From Pegea sp. RAD2-039 (Eukaryota; Chordata; Thaliacea; Salpida; Salpidae), in contig JAQGEQ010000380.1 in the NCBI GenBank assembly GCA_034620365.1, positions 3,472,001 through 3,536,000 on the forward strand: a stretch of DNA of 64,000 nucleotides, in the 5' to 3' direction. Shown here one piece after another: positions 1 to 20,748 of this stretch (the stretch's first letter is position 1; every line of letters begins with the position of its first letter). Under the pieces are notes generated by a model. That model saw nothing but the letters and a program-made list of their open reading frames with translations. It did no database searches and was not told where the DNA came from. A program made the position numbers and the translations under genes.

Positions 1-3000
1 CAGCAGCTACATATTTCTAACAGTACAAAAGTCGTACAACTACAATAAATATGACAAAAAACAATGATACAAATACTATTCTAAAATCTCAGTTACTTTT
101 ATGCAAAGTTTGAAATTTTTGCTATTGACAATCAAGTTAACGTCACGTGCAATCGTTGCAAAAGCTACTTAAGATGGTTGCAAGTTAATCAATTGTAGAA
201 TTAACCTTTTTAAATTCATTTTATCCAAAATGAAATTCACAATTATAAATCGAAGCAGATAGGTAATCTTCTGGGCATCTGCTATCAAACTGGGATCTAC
301 TCCAAGAGTTCGACTCAAAAACTCAACAAAGTTTTACTTTTGTTAATAGATCTTCTTACTCCATCTTAAGTTGTGAAAAGATCGGAAACTACAAACGCAT
401 CCATAGGATAGAACAATAACTCCACTAACGATATGAAAGAATCTGTTTCACCAATACGATGATAACGAAGCTACTAATAAGCCGCTGGCATATTTCCAAA
501 GATCCTTGAAATCAATTGCCTGTTTGGATGGAAAAAGTTTTGTGGTAAAATACTCTGCTATATAACTTGTTATATGATTGAAGCATGAAAGATGCAATTG
601 ATAATGTTAACCATGAATGCCAGATTAGTAAATGATTATCTGTCATCGAATCGAGGGACGTTTTTTTCTTCTCAACAAATTTTCAATTTCTGGAATAAGA
701 TCATAAAATCTTTTCAAACAATTAGCTCATGACTCAACTATTGAATCGTCGGCATCAACAATTTGAACTTGTGATGATTCATTAATTTTTTCGATTCATT
801 TGAGATTACTACAGTTGATACTTTTGAAATATCGAAAGTCTTGGCATTAAGTTTCTTGGTGCAAAATGTCACGAGATCAAAATGATTTCCTTCGCGTCAC
901 TTTCCAACGATTCCTTAAAGTCGTAGATTAGAACCAACATTAGAGGGCAACCTCCAGACTTTACTGCAATATTACTTTGCCTTAGAAATATTTTTCTGAA
1001 ATTCATGAAATAGATCTGTTGTGCCACAAAAATAACTCAACATAAAAAACACCTCAACTATCTTCAACATGACTTCATAATTATTCCTTATCTCTAAAGT
1101 ATCACCGAGTAGTAAATAAATTTTTAACGTTAAAAAATAGTCAGCTTTATCATTAGATAAATCTTCATTGCGTCGCGCGACTTTATCATTAATTAGTTTA
1201 AGCTTTAGGTTAAGCTTTATTGCCATATCATTTTTCTGCAAATATGCCTTACTTAAAAATTTTATCGTTGGATTAAAGTTTTATATTTCAGGGTGGCAAA
1301 TAAACAGTTTCTAGATATGTCTTTAATACCTATTTCAAACTTTAAAGCATCGTCATAAAAACATAAATTTGAATTAAGAAATGATGATTTTAAAGTATTT
1401 ACAAGTAACAATGGCATTTAAGGATTGTATTATGTTTAACTTTGATTATAAACTGAAATAAATCTTGCTAGAAAAAGATGCATCTAGTGTTCAAATACTT
1501 CACGAAAGTTGACTTATATTTACCATATCTTCAACTAACTTTTTGATCAGGTTTCTTACTACTGAAGTCGTTTCAAAAATGTTCGGAAAAGAGATCATTT
1601 AAAAAAATTCAGAACATTTGCCTAGCTTCATTAAGAAATTATATAAGAAATAATAAGTTGTCAGTTGAGCTAAAGTTATAGCGAAAAGGAATTTAGTATA
1701 ACTGAACTGAAATACAAACTTGAAAAAACAACAAAAATATACCTTGGCAGTTTTCATTCTTACTTTAAAAGTATATTCACAAAAAACAGTTTTGAAAAGC
1801 ACTCATATCAACCAAACAGCTGCAACAGCTACTTGTAGATAAAAAAAACTAAATTTCATTTTCGAACATTCTATATAAACAATTTTTTCCGAAGTAAAAC
1901 GGTCAACTTTACTCTAAAATTTGCATTCTTATAGTTGAAAAAAGTATTTGAAAAAGTCTTTATCAGCCTAAAAAATAGTTTTTAAATCTTAGATCTTTGA
2001 GAAAGTTGTAAAAATCTTGAAAATTGTAACGCCTAGAAGTCGACATTTAAGTCTTACTTAGAAGCCACCGCTTAAAGATAAAAATCGATTTTAAAAAGTC
2101 TACAAGAAACAAAAACAAATAATTCAAACATATATTGTTAGTGACTACAAAAAATAAGAAAAATCATTTAAGCTTGCGTCATAAATCATCTATTGACTTT
2201 TAGCTCCTGAAAAATCATTTATCATTTGATCTTTATACTAACTGAAATACTCTAAAGAAATTTCACAATTTGCTGAAGAATACTTAATAACAGCTGCCAG
2301 AGATAACATTTTTCTGATTCTTTAAAAGGTTTGATTTTAAAAGATTACTTGAGCTCTTATTAGGAGTTGAATGACTTTGTTCTTAAAAGTTTCATTTATT
2401 GAAAGCTGTGACTATTTTATCATCTATTTTATTTTATAAAACACCTTGTAAGAAATATTTTCTTAAATACACAAGTTTAAGTGAAGCACAAGCTATTTAT
2501 TTGCTTAAAATTTTTATAATCTTTTTTTTAAGGTTCTTATCACCACAAATGGCAACAAAACAATTTATGCTTTTACTTAAAAATTCATAAATTTGTTATT
2601 TCAAAAACTATTATTGAAGCTACTTGTATTCTTACAGAAATTTAAGATTTAATAGTTTACTTTTGTTACCGACAAATATCTTTATTTCCCAACTCTATAT
2701 GAAAGGTTTAACCGAAAAACTGATGATTTTCAAATGTTGCAACCAACTATTTGCTTGACAAGATTGCTTTACATAAACGCTTCGAGTTTTAAAGTAGAAA
2801 GATGAAAATTTTAGGTAAGAACGAATGACATTAAATGTTTGATCTTATTGCAAAAACAAAGATATCAAAAATTGAGACAAATTCTTCTTCACATAAAACT
2901 ATAATTCCACAAATTAAATATTGACTTAAGAATTTTAAAGCTGAATATTTCTGTGGAGAAACCTTATCTTAAAGTTAATTGTACCTAAAAACAAAAACCT

Positions 3001-6000
3001 AAAAAAACTTATATGCTATTAAATGATTTTTTCTGAATTAAAAAGTTTATTGCCCTTGAAAATAGTTTCTCATTTAAAAAAGAGAAGAAAGTATGCCAGG
3101 CTTGAAGTATTTGGAAATTTACTTTTGTAAAGCATTAACACTGAAAATATAATGACAAAAATATATTAGTCTGGTTACTTGTGAAAAGTTATAGTTTATT
3201 TTATAAATATTTTATGACAAATTACCTGAAAATTTCATTTTTAACAGCAACAATAAAGACCGTCAGAAAAAATCTTCAATTTAAGGCATCAAGCTCCTTA
3301 ATTAATTGATCTGTCTCATGGCTATCTAGCTAATTACTAAATTCTTTAAATTAAAGAAAAACTTCTGCAAAATCTATGCGGTAAAAAGTTTTTCAGATTA
3401 ATTAAACACATTTTATCAATAATAATCTTATTTTACAAATCATACAAGCAGATTTTTTGTTTGGTTTTTTTCTGGTGCATAATTAAGTTAATCAAAAAAT
3501 GTTGCTAAAATCTGAATTATTACAAAGCTATACAATTAGAATAATAAAGCCATGGCGAACAACTATCAAAAAATGTAAACTAAAAAATAAGAAACTTTAG
3601 CATTGTTTAAATTAGCTTTACTTTTTCAAAACAAGTAAAAAATTACGAAAAACTTTAATCTTCATAGAAATCTCATACAGAGTTTATTTTCTTTAAAGTA
3701 AGCAAGTTTTTGAAGTATAGTTACTTTCAAATAAACTTTGTTTTAATGATTTTATTTTGACTCACCAGACTTGCTTCATTTTCGTCGGATTTATTGATTT
3801 TTGTAAACAAAATAACAACAGTGCACATGCTGATCTAGAAAAAGCCAATTTAGTCTTATTCGAAATTATTCTATTCAAACTACCTTTTCTCAGTTGAAAT
3901 ACAAAGCTATGATTAGTTATTCAAGTAGAAAAATAGTGAGAGTATTTCTTGAAACATTTGCAAAATAAAACACAAACTTCAGTAGGAAGTTATTCTGTCG
4001 ATATTTGTTCCTATCTTCTTTAAAACTGCCTTTGTTTACAAGTTTTAATGCAATCGTTTAACAATTCTAAACTAATTCTATTGATTTAATTATCTATTAT
4101 TTCTTGAATTTAATTGTATTTGTGGAAGTCTAAGTTGATCTTATCATCTTTAACTTTATTTGAAGTAAATTTTCTTGATTACAATTTGAACTATCTATTT
4201 GTTTTTGCAACTTTTCTACGTTTTAGTTTATACGTCTTTAAAGATAAAAAGAAAAATACTTTACGTAAACTTAAAACTTCAAAAAGGATGAATTCCAGAA
4301 GATTTGAATAAAATTTTTGCTTTCTTTCAAACTATAATAGTTATATTTAATTAAACTTACAATGAATTTAGAGTCAAACTTTTTTGAATGTATCTTTATG
4401 AGTTCATTATAAATATTTTGAAACTCGCTAAATAATTTAGAAGGCAGAATATTTGTAATGTAAAGAGAATAGATATATACAAATAAACTTGGCAGTGTTT
4501 TCAATTTGTTTTACAAATATTCTGAAATATTTTGAGTTTGTTGGTGGTATGCATTAAAACCTTTAAAAAATGAATTCTATCGATTCAAGTGTTTTCAAGT
4601 AGTTAGAATCTTATAAATATTTTCTTGAGTGATTTCAACTTGGTATTGATAGATTACATATTTTGTTGTTTTAAAATAAGTTTTATAAAATAATAATTTT
4701 CTTGAATGGTAAACCTATAAAAATCGCCAATTACATTTTGAATGCTGGTTATTTGAATAAGTTTTATAATACTAGAGTTTCGCAATTGAACCAAAATTTA
4801 AACAATGGTATTCAAAAAATAAAATAAAAGTATATTTTTTACCTAAAATTTAGATATATCATTTATACTAAATCTAAAAAAAAAAAGAACTGAAATATTT
4901 TGTATAATTTGAAAAAAAGAGCACCAAAAAAGGTGTTGCTGGATGAACGATAACATTACTAAATTGTAAGTTTTAACTGAATATCAGAAAATAAAATAAA
5001 TTAACTTTCAATTATCAAATATAGTTTATAACAAATGTAAATACTTAAGTAAGCCAATTCAGATTTTTAAAAGTACTTAGAATGAAAATACTATGAAGTT
5101 AAAGGTACAAAGTTGTTTCTTTTGACTACATTTAGAGAAATTCATAAATAGAAGTATTCTTTAGAGAATAATTCACTCACAGTTGTATTTTGGTAAATAA
5201 ATTGTAAACTAATTTTTGTACATTTAATAAACTATTTATTTTATTGTAAAACTTTAAAATAAAATAATTTGTAGATTCTACTAATCTACTTTTTCTGGTA
5301 ATTTATAAAAACACGATTATTTTTGATTTGGGTACTTTTTGATTCTACTAAAAACTCATACAAAAGTTACTTGGTTAGTAAAAAAAATCCTGTGTATAAT
5401 GGTCAGGTTAATGTATTAGTAATTATGATATAAAGTCTATAACTTAATGAAATTGAATTGCGACCTTTACTCTAAAAAAACGAATTATTACAATACAATG
5501 AAATTGTTTAACTTGAGCCCCCGCATTCATTATAAGTAACTACTAATTACTTAATTGAAAAATAATCGTTAATCAGTTTAAGTAAAAATTGTAATATGAA
5601 ACTATCAAGTTACTGCAGACATATCTTTTAAAACTTAAAAATTTATATTAGAAAAATGCAAAGTTTTATCCAAGTATTACTTTATTACCAATAGCAATAG
5701 ATTGAACTAGTATAATTCAAAACAGTGTTTCCAAAACACAAGTTTTTTTTCATAAAATCTTTTTGGTGTCACACATTTAACTAAACTTGTGAGAATAGAT
5801 TCATTCTAAGAATAATTTAATTGGTGTGTAAAAACAAACCTTTAATCTTTAGTAATTTAACAGTTAATAAAGTATTTAAAAATTGGTTTGATACTACCAG
5901 CAAATAAATCTAGTTTTATGTAATTAATAGGAGTCAAAAATGGACAGAAAATAATTTGGCCGACACCATCTGCTTACAGCTGGATAGGAAACCGTCGCTA

Positions 6001-7528
6001 GTTTTAGGATTGTCGGCATTTTCTTAAAAAAGACTTTTTTATCTCCAAACTCTCATTAGCTGCTACAAATATGCAAATGCATAGAGTTAGCTTGCTGCAA
6101 TATGCATTTTCTGTATAAAATTTACTCTTGATCAAAAATCTCATTTTTATTTTAGTCAGTAAACTTTTTCAAAAATACTCGTACCTTATTTAACCAACTT
6201 TTATAAATCTTTAATCACAATACATACTCTCTGAATTGCTTCAAATCCTTTTCAAGTTTCTAGCTTTTAAGGAAATTTGTGGAGTTAATTATCGGACTAA
6301 ATTACCTTTTAGTAATCAATAGAAGTTATTCCAAGAAGCTCCACTTGGTTCTTATTACATTCTTTTCATATATTTACAATTTTAGAGTTTTTCACTTTGA
6401 AATGATCGATTAATCGTGATGTAATATTATGACGGTTGATCTTAACAAATTTTGCCAAGATGCAAACCACCTGTTTAATAGTATACAAGTTAAACTTAAA
6501 AACAGAAGTTTGCAGTGTAAGGAAGTTAAATGGAAGTTTATACCTTTTTAAATTAAATGAAACAATTCTAAGCTTATAAATGTGATTCTACTTTTTAAAA
6601 AGTGATTTTATTGAAAAAAAATTATTGTATAAAACTAATAAGCGACAAATCAAAAGTAAAATTCTAAAGATAATTTCCTCAAACTATAGATGCTTATCTG
6701 CTTCACTTTCAAACAAATTTCTATTCAAATATTTGCTGGATTTAATCTTTAAAAATAAATGCATTATATTCTTCACTATCAGGATCACAAACAAATGAAG
6801 ATTTGTTTTGTTGACAAAGCTGATATCACCATCTGTTTATCAAACCAGCCAACATCTTGGGTGGTTAGTAGATGCCAATTCACATAAAATAAAAGTATTA
6901 GTTAAAGTGAAAACAGCAAACATTGATTGATAACAAAAATTTCGCTAATTGCTTAATTTATTCTTAAAGCTAGCTTTCTACTAATTACAAAATTGGCTTT
7001 CAGAAAAACTTTTTAAAAAATCATATTCTTGTTTTAGTCTTGTATTTATTTTATGGAAACTTTTTTATTTTTGCACTGCTTAAATTTCAAGAAAAGGAGG
7101 AAAGTTTTGATAAAATTAAGATGACAATCAATAACTAACCGAAGCTAACACTGGCTGTTTGACAGGCTTCTATTTATAAATCAAACTGACCAGAATCACC
7201 TATACGAAGTAAACGCAGTGATGCAGAACGGAGTCTCGAGTGAATGACATGAGTACATGAAATATTTAAAATGTATTTTGATGCGTCTGTTAGGATCGAT
7301 TGGAAGTGATAAGGACTTGTAGAATAGGAAAAGATGTGGAAAAATTTGTAGGAAATTTGAATATATTAAAATGGAAGTTTTATTTGCTGAAATTAAGGAG
7401 ATGCTTCTATGGAGTGATCTTTCGGGGAAGATCAGATGAAGATTAGTGGAAGAAATTAATTGATGTAGATTAATCGATTACTAAACTAAGTTTGATTCAG
7501 ATAAAACAATTAAATTGTTGATTATCAT
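1..7528. other. AT-rich gene desert
   Basis: I see no gene, RNA gene or clear mobile element here. The sequence is AT-rich and stop-dense on both strands. The only open stretch of note is on the minus strand at 972-1241 (89 codons). It is rich in Lys, Leu and Asn, has no domain I recognise, and the sequence upstream of it is not open. It may be a worn transposon fragment, but nothing proves it. Confidence 0.6.
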
Positions 7529-7534
7529 TTTATT
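7529..7534 (-). terminator. Candidate poly(A) signal of the Scm-like gene
   Basis: This is the first AATAAA on the minus strand after the stop codon at 7737, about 200 nt downstream. No closer canonical hexamer was found. The position is plausible for a 3' UTR but cleavage here is inferred. Confidence 0.4.
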
Positions 7535-7736
7535 TAAGGAAACACAAAAAAACGAATTCCGTTTTGACAATTATCAAAGATAAGGAGACATCAGAAGAAA
7601 GACGAGGTGGATGCGAAGGAAGGCGATGGCGGTAAAAACAAACAAAAACAGCGAGCTAGACGCAACCAACCGGAACGAGCCTGATTTCGCCATTTTAATT
7701 TCGAATACAAAAAAAATGAGATTATCAAAAATCGCG

Positions 7737-13219
<5,483 letters not shown>

Positions 13220-16200
13220 CGTTTTTTCTTAATAAAAAGACGTTTTTTTTTTAACCGGACACAATCTTAAACTGATAATCTTATCCTAAATACATAACTT
13301 TAAGTATTATTGTTAACTGAAGACTACATCTAAGTTTTAATTGTAAAAAAAAACTTTTACATAAATTCTATCAAATAAAACTTCAAACATAAATAAAAGA
13401 TTTAATGTTATTCTGAAAAGCATAATTAAAAAACCTAAACTTTCTAACACAGCCAAAATTGAGAAATAAAAGTAAAATAGAAAAGGTTTTTGCCTATGCT
13501 AGAAATGTAATATTACCTGTGTATTTTTTTCTTTCTTTCATTATAGTAATTTTAGTTAAATAGTAAGAAATCTCCTGTAATAAATTTGAAACTAAATTTT
13601 TGATGCTAGCAAATTATTCAGACTTTTAGTAATATTATCATAATTTACATTGCATTACCAACTAATTACCACGATTTTCTATATCTTTTTATGTAAATAA
13701 TTGACATGTAAGCAATGCTTAAATGATTATCACTTACTTTCCTACATAAAATATTTAAGTTATCATAAAATGCTGCAATATCAATATAATATAAAATATA
13801 ATATAAAAAATATTATAAAAATAAATAGAAGTTTTATATAAATCAAGAACAAAGTAAACTACATTATATTATCAGCAGCTACTATGAACACCAATATCAG
13901 GCTAACTTAAATATATTTGACAAAATATATGAGGAATATTTTAAATAGACAATAATAACAACCATATGATGGTTGCCACAAAATATACAATAATCTAAAA
14001 CAGAAATAAGAAACTTTTAAAACGAAATCAGAAAGATGATAACAAAAAAATGAGACTAAATATAGATAAGAAATTACATAAAAGACAAAAAAGTGTTTAA
14101 ATAATTTTGAAATACAAATACTTGTTAGATAATAAAAGATTTATGTATTTCCTTATCTCATAAACCAGCTTATTTATAGAATCAATAACTATTAAGAAAT
14201 TCATAACTTCTTATTTAAACTTCACCAAGAACCCTTAATCTTTAACAAATCAAAATTTTGCAAAAAAATAATCCATTGCTGAAAAAATATTTCAATTTTA
14301 TTGAAGTGATTTAATATCGATTTCAAAATAAGAAAAATCTTTATTTTTTCATCAATGAATAAATTTCAAAATAAGCTAAACAAAGAAAACTTTATCTGTG
14401 TGTATATTCACTGGTTATCTCAAATATTTATTAAAACATGACATTTAAATGACATACAATGTTTTATAAATATTAAATATAATTTTTTAGTTAAAGCTAA
14501 GACTAACTAAAGTTAATGATTAAGCAGGGACATATGCAAGACGCTAATATATTTGATGATGAGACCATGTAGCTAATTTAAACTGATTACAAATTTTATG
14601 TCCTATTAGTAAAGCAATATTTAGAAAATAATTAATAGTTAGTATAAAACCATATCTAAAAATTAAGTTACTTATAAAGCTTTAAAACTCAGAAACTAAG
14701 TTAACATCAAATAAAATTATCCAAGAATATTGAAATAATTCAGATTTTGATAGAAGTAAAAAGATATCTTCATTGATTGATCAACTTTACAATTACTTTC
14801 ATAAATTAGAAAAAAAAAATATTTAAAATTCAAAATATCACTTTGGAAATATCATTTGATCAAATATTCTATAAAAAATGGAAGAACTCGAATTATTAGT
14901 TATATATTTTTTCAATTACCAAATAATAACCAACTGATTAATAAACAAATTTCACCTCTAGCACCCAAAAGCATTAAGCTAGCCTTAAAATTCCTTTAAA
15001 AAATTCATAAAAACATTATTTTATTCTTTAAAAATATGATGAAAGCCTTAGGCCATAACCACAAAAACTGGAAAAAGAATCGAAAAACTAGAATCATATA
15101 TGATCAGTGAAGCAAGCACAAAATAAATGAGAAAGTGGACATTTACTAAAATGAACTTATTAAAAAGAAGTTTATTTTAATTATTATAATATGTTAGTGT
15201 AAAGTTATTTTGGTAATTTTATATTTGTACATCAAATATTTAAGTAAATTTATTATATTAGAAATTAAATAGAAAGTCAAACCATTTTCACAATTGATAC
15301 TTATTAAAGCATTTTGTTGTTCCCTCAAGTTATTTAGAAACTGTAGTCTTTTTCAATAATACTTATCTAACTTTGATTAACTTTTGATAATCGGAAATGC
15401 AGAATAAAAACTTATACTTATTCAATAATAAGGTACTTAAGGCCTCCTATAAAGCACATAGTCAAAAGAAAAAGCCAACCCTTTATAAAAATTGACAAAC
15501 AAACCTTAACTTGGTGATTGAAAGTGATGGAAACTCATCTTATTGAATAAAATCAAATATTCTAAAACCGTTTCTTTCAAAACTTAGCATATTATAAGCA
15601 AAGTGCTCTAAGTAGTTTAGATTTAGAACAATTATTTTAAAAGCGGTGCATCCACCGAACCCTTTTCATCAAAACTTTTTAGTGATAGGACTAATTTTTC
15701 TGACAAAAATTTCCCAGGTTTGTAATATTCTTTTAATGATATTTACTTTTAGAAACAAGTGAGTTTCATCCTTCAAGCATAAAAGTTACTTATTTTCTGG
15801 TAACTCGCTGATCAAAGTTAATTTTGCCTACACAAAGTTTTTCTGGTTAGCAATTAGTAAGTTATCTCTTTTGCCTATCTTTCAATTACTTGTACCTTTT
15901 TAGCTTAAGCTGGCATCACCAAGCAGAATGAACTCAAATATAGAAACACAAATTAAAAAAATTCATTCTTTTAATCCCCATTCTTAAAAAAACTATTTTT
16001 TTAAGTTACTGTGTAAATTCTTTTTCATACTTTTAGTGAATTTAAATCAACCATAAATACTTTTCTGAATAAGTTATGACTTTTTGAATTAGAAATTTTA
16101 GTAAAACCTGACTGATCAATAAATTAATTTATTTTCTAGAGTTCATTCAAATCTAAAATTTGAATAATCAGATGATGCCTTTCGGTAGAAATGAGCTTGC

Positions 16201-16400
16201 ACACTTTAGAATTTTTGTATTTATGGTTTTATTTTGTTGATACAAATTTTTATGGAAGGTTTTCATATTTTTTAGTGTTTTGAAAAACAAACAAAATTTC
16301 ACATAAAGGTCACTTAAATAAATAGTGACTATTTTCAATCTATTTTACATGAAGTCGATAATTCTTTTTGAATTACTTGACGAACAGTTTTCTATACAGT
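13220..16400. other. AT-rich spacer, no gene seen
   Basis: The 5' flank of the Scm-like gene runs into about 3 kb of AT-rich DNA full of stops, with simple runs such as TATAATATAAAA near 13.8 kb. No ORF above 60 codons, no repeat family shared with the rest of the window and no RNA gene could be recognised. Confidence 0.6.
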
Positions 16401-18805
16401 TCAACATTCATCTTCTGAAAGATATTCTTTGGCAGCCGTTATAAGAACTGATTCTGAGTCTTTTAATTTGAGCTGAAAATAAAACGGTGGTTTTGCTGAA
16501 TATGAGTACTTTAAAGGCTTACTTCTTGTATTGGAAAAGGTGTTTGTTGTGGGGCATTTCCTCGATCAAAATCTAGCATCTCTCCTGTTTTTGGAATATC
16601 ATTTTTCCAAACTCCTTCAAAAAGCTTTAAAAAATATCTTAGCTGAAATTAATGAGAATTGAATAGAGTACAGATATTCATAGAAACAAAAATGAAATAT
16701 TTGAAAGTAGTTTGCAGCAGCCATATGTTATCACAAGTTTAATAAGTTGAAGAAAGGTCTAGATTGCTTAAAATTACTAAACACCTTCAAAAAAAGAGAA
16801 CAATTTTCTGCTTGCTGGTATCAGTCGAAGAGTCAAGATGTTAAATCAATCAAACTGACTTTTTGATTACACTGGGATTTGAACCAACAGAATAAATCAA
16901 ATTAATGAAAATAATATTATGTGACAATGTTTTTCAGTTTTTCTTCAAACTTTAGGTTTTTGTTCAAATTGAAAATATTTTTAAATAAAATGAAATTACA
17001 TTTTAGTAACTCAAAAGTATTGTTGCAGAAAAAACAAATTATCTTTTAAAAAATGACTTTTAAGCAAAAATATTAAAATTATTTTATAAAATAATAAGAA
17101 CTCAATAAATGAAATATACCTGCCCGCTGTCAAGATAATAGAACTTGCCTCTCCCGTTCTTCATGCCTTCTTTCCACTCACCTTCATACCTATTATCATT
17201 TGCTGTTAAATAATAAATATAATCATCAATAATTCAGTTACATCTGAAATAACATATCAAAAAAAGGCTGATAAAGAATTACCTAATCGCAGCATACCTT
17301 TTCCATCTGTTTTATCGCTAAGCCATTCACCTTCATATATAGAACCATCAGAGTAATACATTCTTCCCCAGCCACATCTTTCATCTTTAAACCATTCTCC
17401 TTCATAATACTCCTTACTAGAATAATAATATGTTCCATACCCCTTGAAAGATCAGCTAGTTGAAATTTTTTGATATTTTACTTCTTAATTGAAGTTTTAT
17501 TGCAAATTCGAAATGTAAGCTTTACTAAATGGGATTAATTGTCACTCTTTAATTGCTTAAGTTTCACAAATACTTTCCATTTAGTCCAGTTAATATTCTT
17601 TAACTTACTTATTAAGAGTTTGAAAGTATAGTTATTTTTGTGGTTAAAAAGCAACTTAATTTGATAAAGTTTATTTATGTGGTTTCTTAAGTTGTAGAAA
17701 GTTTGTGAACAACTCAATGGAATGAAAATTATTTGAAGATATAAACACGATAATTTATTCAACTTAAAGGTTTAATTTTACTTTCATTGTAAATGTATAA
17801 ATATGTAAAATGCCAAACTAATTGTAATTTATAATTCCTATCTTGAATATGTAAACGTGTGATAAGATTATCCTTAGAAGGTTATAGTAGATATTAATAT
17901 TTCAGTTGTTAATCCAAGAAGGTGAGAATGAGAAAGGGGAATAACTTTGTATGAAAAATATGTGCGAGTGAAAAGTGAAGCCAGGAAGCTTTTAAAATTA
18001 TACTTTAAAGTTTTAAAAGATGCTTAAAGTTGTAAAGGAATCACCCAATATTAAAAATAACATTTCTTAAATCTTAATGACAAGTAATCTTTTGAACATT
18101 GATAACAAATTTACAGATAATGTAAAAACAAACTATCTCAATTAACTTTTTAGCTAATTTTATTAGTTAGTTGATTGTACTTGTTTAATTTATTGATAGC
18201 ATATGATATAGTAATAATATAATCATTATTTTAGAACTATGTATCATTGTACTAAATTCTGGTAATTGTTGAAATCAAAAGTAAATTAATTTTAAATGAT
18301 GCAAAAATATTTAATCGATAATTACATGTTTTTTGTCATTTTTCCAGCCTCCAGAGTATTTTTTTGTATAATTATTTGTTGAAGGATCTAATGAACTCAA
18401 AGATCCAAACCCATTTCGCTTTCCGAATTTCCAATCCCCGTGATATAAGGTTCCACTACTAGCCCACTTTTGAGCTCCTTTGCCTATAAACATAGTTTCA
18501 TTGTCAAAAACTTTTAGGACACATTTTCTTACATTTCAAGTACTAAAATCATATTGAAAGGAAACCAACTCTTTTGAAGAATTTTAAAAAAGCAATATAA
18601 ATAATTTGCCAAGCAATTATAAGAAGTTTAAATTTGTTTTGTAAAAAAAATAGTTTTTACCATGTTTCTTGTTGTTGAGCCAGTCTCCAGTGTATTGATC
18701 ACCATTAACTGAATAAACAGTGTGATGAAGACCTTTCTTGTTTGCTTCATAATCCCATTTTTTCCAAATTGGCTCAAAAGTTTTAGGTTGTTTTAGTTGA
18801 GGCAT
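16401..18805 (-). CDS. MORN3: MORN repeat-containing protein 3
   Basis: Six exons on the minus strand: 18805-18661, 18483-18326, 17442-17283, 17202-17120, 16624-16523, 16472-16401. They give 720 nt in phase, or 239 residues plus stop; human MORN3 is about 240 residues. The N-terminus carries WKKWDYEANKKGL and YSVNGDQYTGDW. MORN units follow, for example YHGDWKFGKRNGFG, YYEGEWFKDERCGWGRMYY, YEGEWLSDKTDGKGM and RYEGEWKEGMKNGRG. The C-terminus (LFEGVW..., TPFPIQE) also follows the MORN3 pattern. MORN repeats are short beta-hairpins of lipid- or protein-binding scaffolds. MORN3 is linked to male germ cells and flagella in mammals; that role is inferred by orthology. Introns range from 50 to 883 nt. 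For exon 5 I chose the AAAG acceptor at 16625, because an upstream CAG at 16642 would add six residues absent from the family. Confidence 0.95.
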
Positions 18806-19780
18806 TAAGGGAATTAAAAATAATTAGTTTTAGTTGATTAATACTTTTTGCCAAAATTTATTAATAGTTATTTTTTGTCAAAAGCATTCTTCTGCCAAAA
18901 ATAGATTAACAGAAGTGTAAGTAATATTTATGAATAATTTAATAACTTTATAATTATATATTAATATTTTATAAAACAAATTTTTTAATGATTCAATAAT
19001 CCTCTAATAGAGCCACAACTAACAAGTAATAATTTAATTAAAGTGTATTGATAAAATAAATACTTCAGCAATTAGCAAACAATTTAAGGTAAAATTGAAA
19101 ATAATTTGTTTTTTATACAAGTTTATTGATTAATTGTATGTATAAAATACTTTCATTACTTCTGTTTAAGACTAAAAAATAAATAAAAACATTTTTGTTT
19201 TAAAAATATACAAAGAATAATAGATTAAAATATTTTTGTATTGATTAGCATTAATATAAACCATTGAATGTTTACAATCATATATTTTTCATGGTTTTTA
19301 AAAATTGCAACTAGTTGATTTAATACAAACAGATTTAGCTTGCTAAAAAAGTTTACTTCTAGCTTCGATCGTTGCTAATAACAATTTGTAGATACGCACA
19401 TAATGGTTTTTTTCATTCATGGAGTTGAAGTTTGACTAGGATGTAATTTGTAAAATAGTTACCATGTAAAAATGTTTTAGTACAAGTTAGTTGAGTTTTT
19501 TTTTATAGCTGATGTAATAACTTATGAAACTATTTTCAAAGACTGATTTAGTTTTCTCTAGAGATATTTAAATATATCTTTTTAAATCCATTTAATACTG
19601 TGATTTGCAAATATTTATTGTTTGCAGTAAACAGTTTTTGTCGGTCTTTTACAAAGAAGTGAACGTTCATCTCGTTTTTTAAGTAGAGTGCAGATTAAAA
19701 AAAGACGCACATGTTATAAATATAAAATTTAAAGTTTTCTTAAACTGCAAAGAAGAATAAATTTAGCCAAGAAAGACCAT
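18806..19780. other. AT-rich intergenic DNA
   Basis: This is the upstream flank of MORN3. I see no ORF, repeat or promoter motif that can be supported. Confidence 0.55.
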
Positions 19781-20748
19781 GATGTAAGCCAGGGAAGAAA
19801 TTATGGAGATTCAATTGTTGGCCATGTAGAAGGATTCCACTTTCTACGCCAACAAGGTATATTGAAGAACAGAATTGATGCAGCTACGCCCAATTAGCGT
19901 CACAGGAGCTACCAGAACAATATTGAGTACATTGACAAACTACCTACGAGACTCCAACTACGACTTTAAATTTGGAGTTTTGCATCTCCTAAAAGTTCTA
20001 TCTTTAACCAAACTGGATGTGTCTGAGCTAGTGAAGCCTTTGCTTGCTTAGCATGCTGTACATTGCTGAATGAGTCTTAACAGTAAACCTTAAGACTTCC
20101 TTGTTTGAGATTTTTTCTCCCACGTTAGACGACATTATATGCGACGAAGACAACTGAAATGAAAGGTGTTGAGTTTATTTTCGTTTATCTTTAGACGTAC
20201 TGCATTAAAATGTACTTCATCAGATCTTGAATGGAGGTAAATTCCTTCAGCGCACTCATGAAACGATTGTTTTAGCAACATTGATGAAAAAATCCCAAAG
20301 AGCGTTAGGGCGATGACACATCCCTGTTTCACTCTATATTTGATGATGAATGGTAGAGAGCAGCTTCTGTCGTACTGGACTGTTAAGTGCTTGTGTGAAA
20401 TAATTTCATCGTATTGAAGAGGCTAGGTGGTCAGCTAATCTTCAACAGTATCGAGAACAGACCTTCCCTACTGGCAAGGTCAAAAGTTTTAGTAAGGTCG
20501 ATAAACGCGATATACAAGGGCCTGTTTTGTTCTTTGTATTTTTCCTGTGATTGGCGTACAGAGAAGATCATGTCTATGGTTGAGTGTTTTGATCCAAAAC
20601 CGCTTAGTGATTCTGGATATATCTTTTCAGTTATTATTTGTAAGCGAAGAAGTAGTTGTTTTAGTAGGTCTGGAGGTATACCATCACTACCTGCTGCTTT
20701 CCCAGAACCCATTGATGACATGTTTTGCTGAATTCTTCTCTTTTCCAA
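19780..20748 (-). pseudogene. Decayed LINE reverse-transcriptase fragment
   Basis: Read on the minus strand, 20748-20431 holds GSGKAAGSDGIPPDLLKQ and then FIDLTKTFDLASREGLF, which is RT motif A (D-x-x-K-x-F-D). 20332-20135 holds KQGCVIALTLF, the motif B region (normally KQGCVLAPTLF). The two blocks are separated by stops and a frame change. Below 20.1 kb only isolated similarity to the region after motif B remains. This is a dead non-LTR retrotransposon fragment. The fragment at 34981-35720 appears to be the C-terminal end of the same kind of element. Confidence 0.8.

Noticed and set aside
972-1241. 89-codon minus-strand ORF in the left desert
   Set aside because: No domain, no splice context and no conserved copy in the window; AT-rich DNA yields such ORFs by chance.
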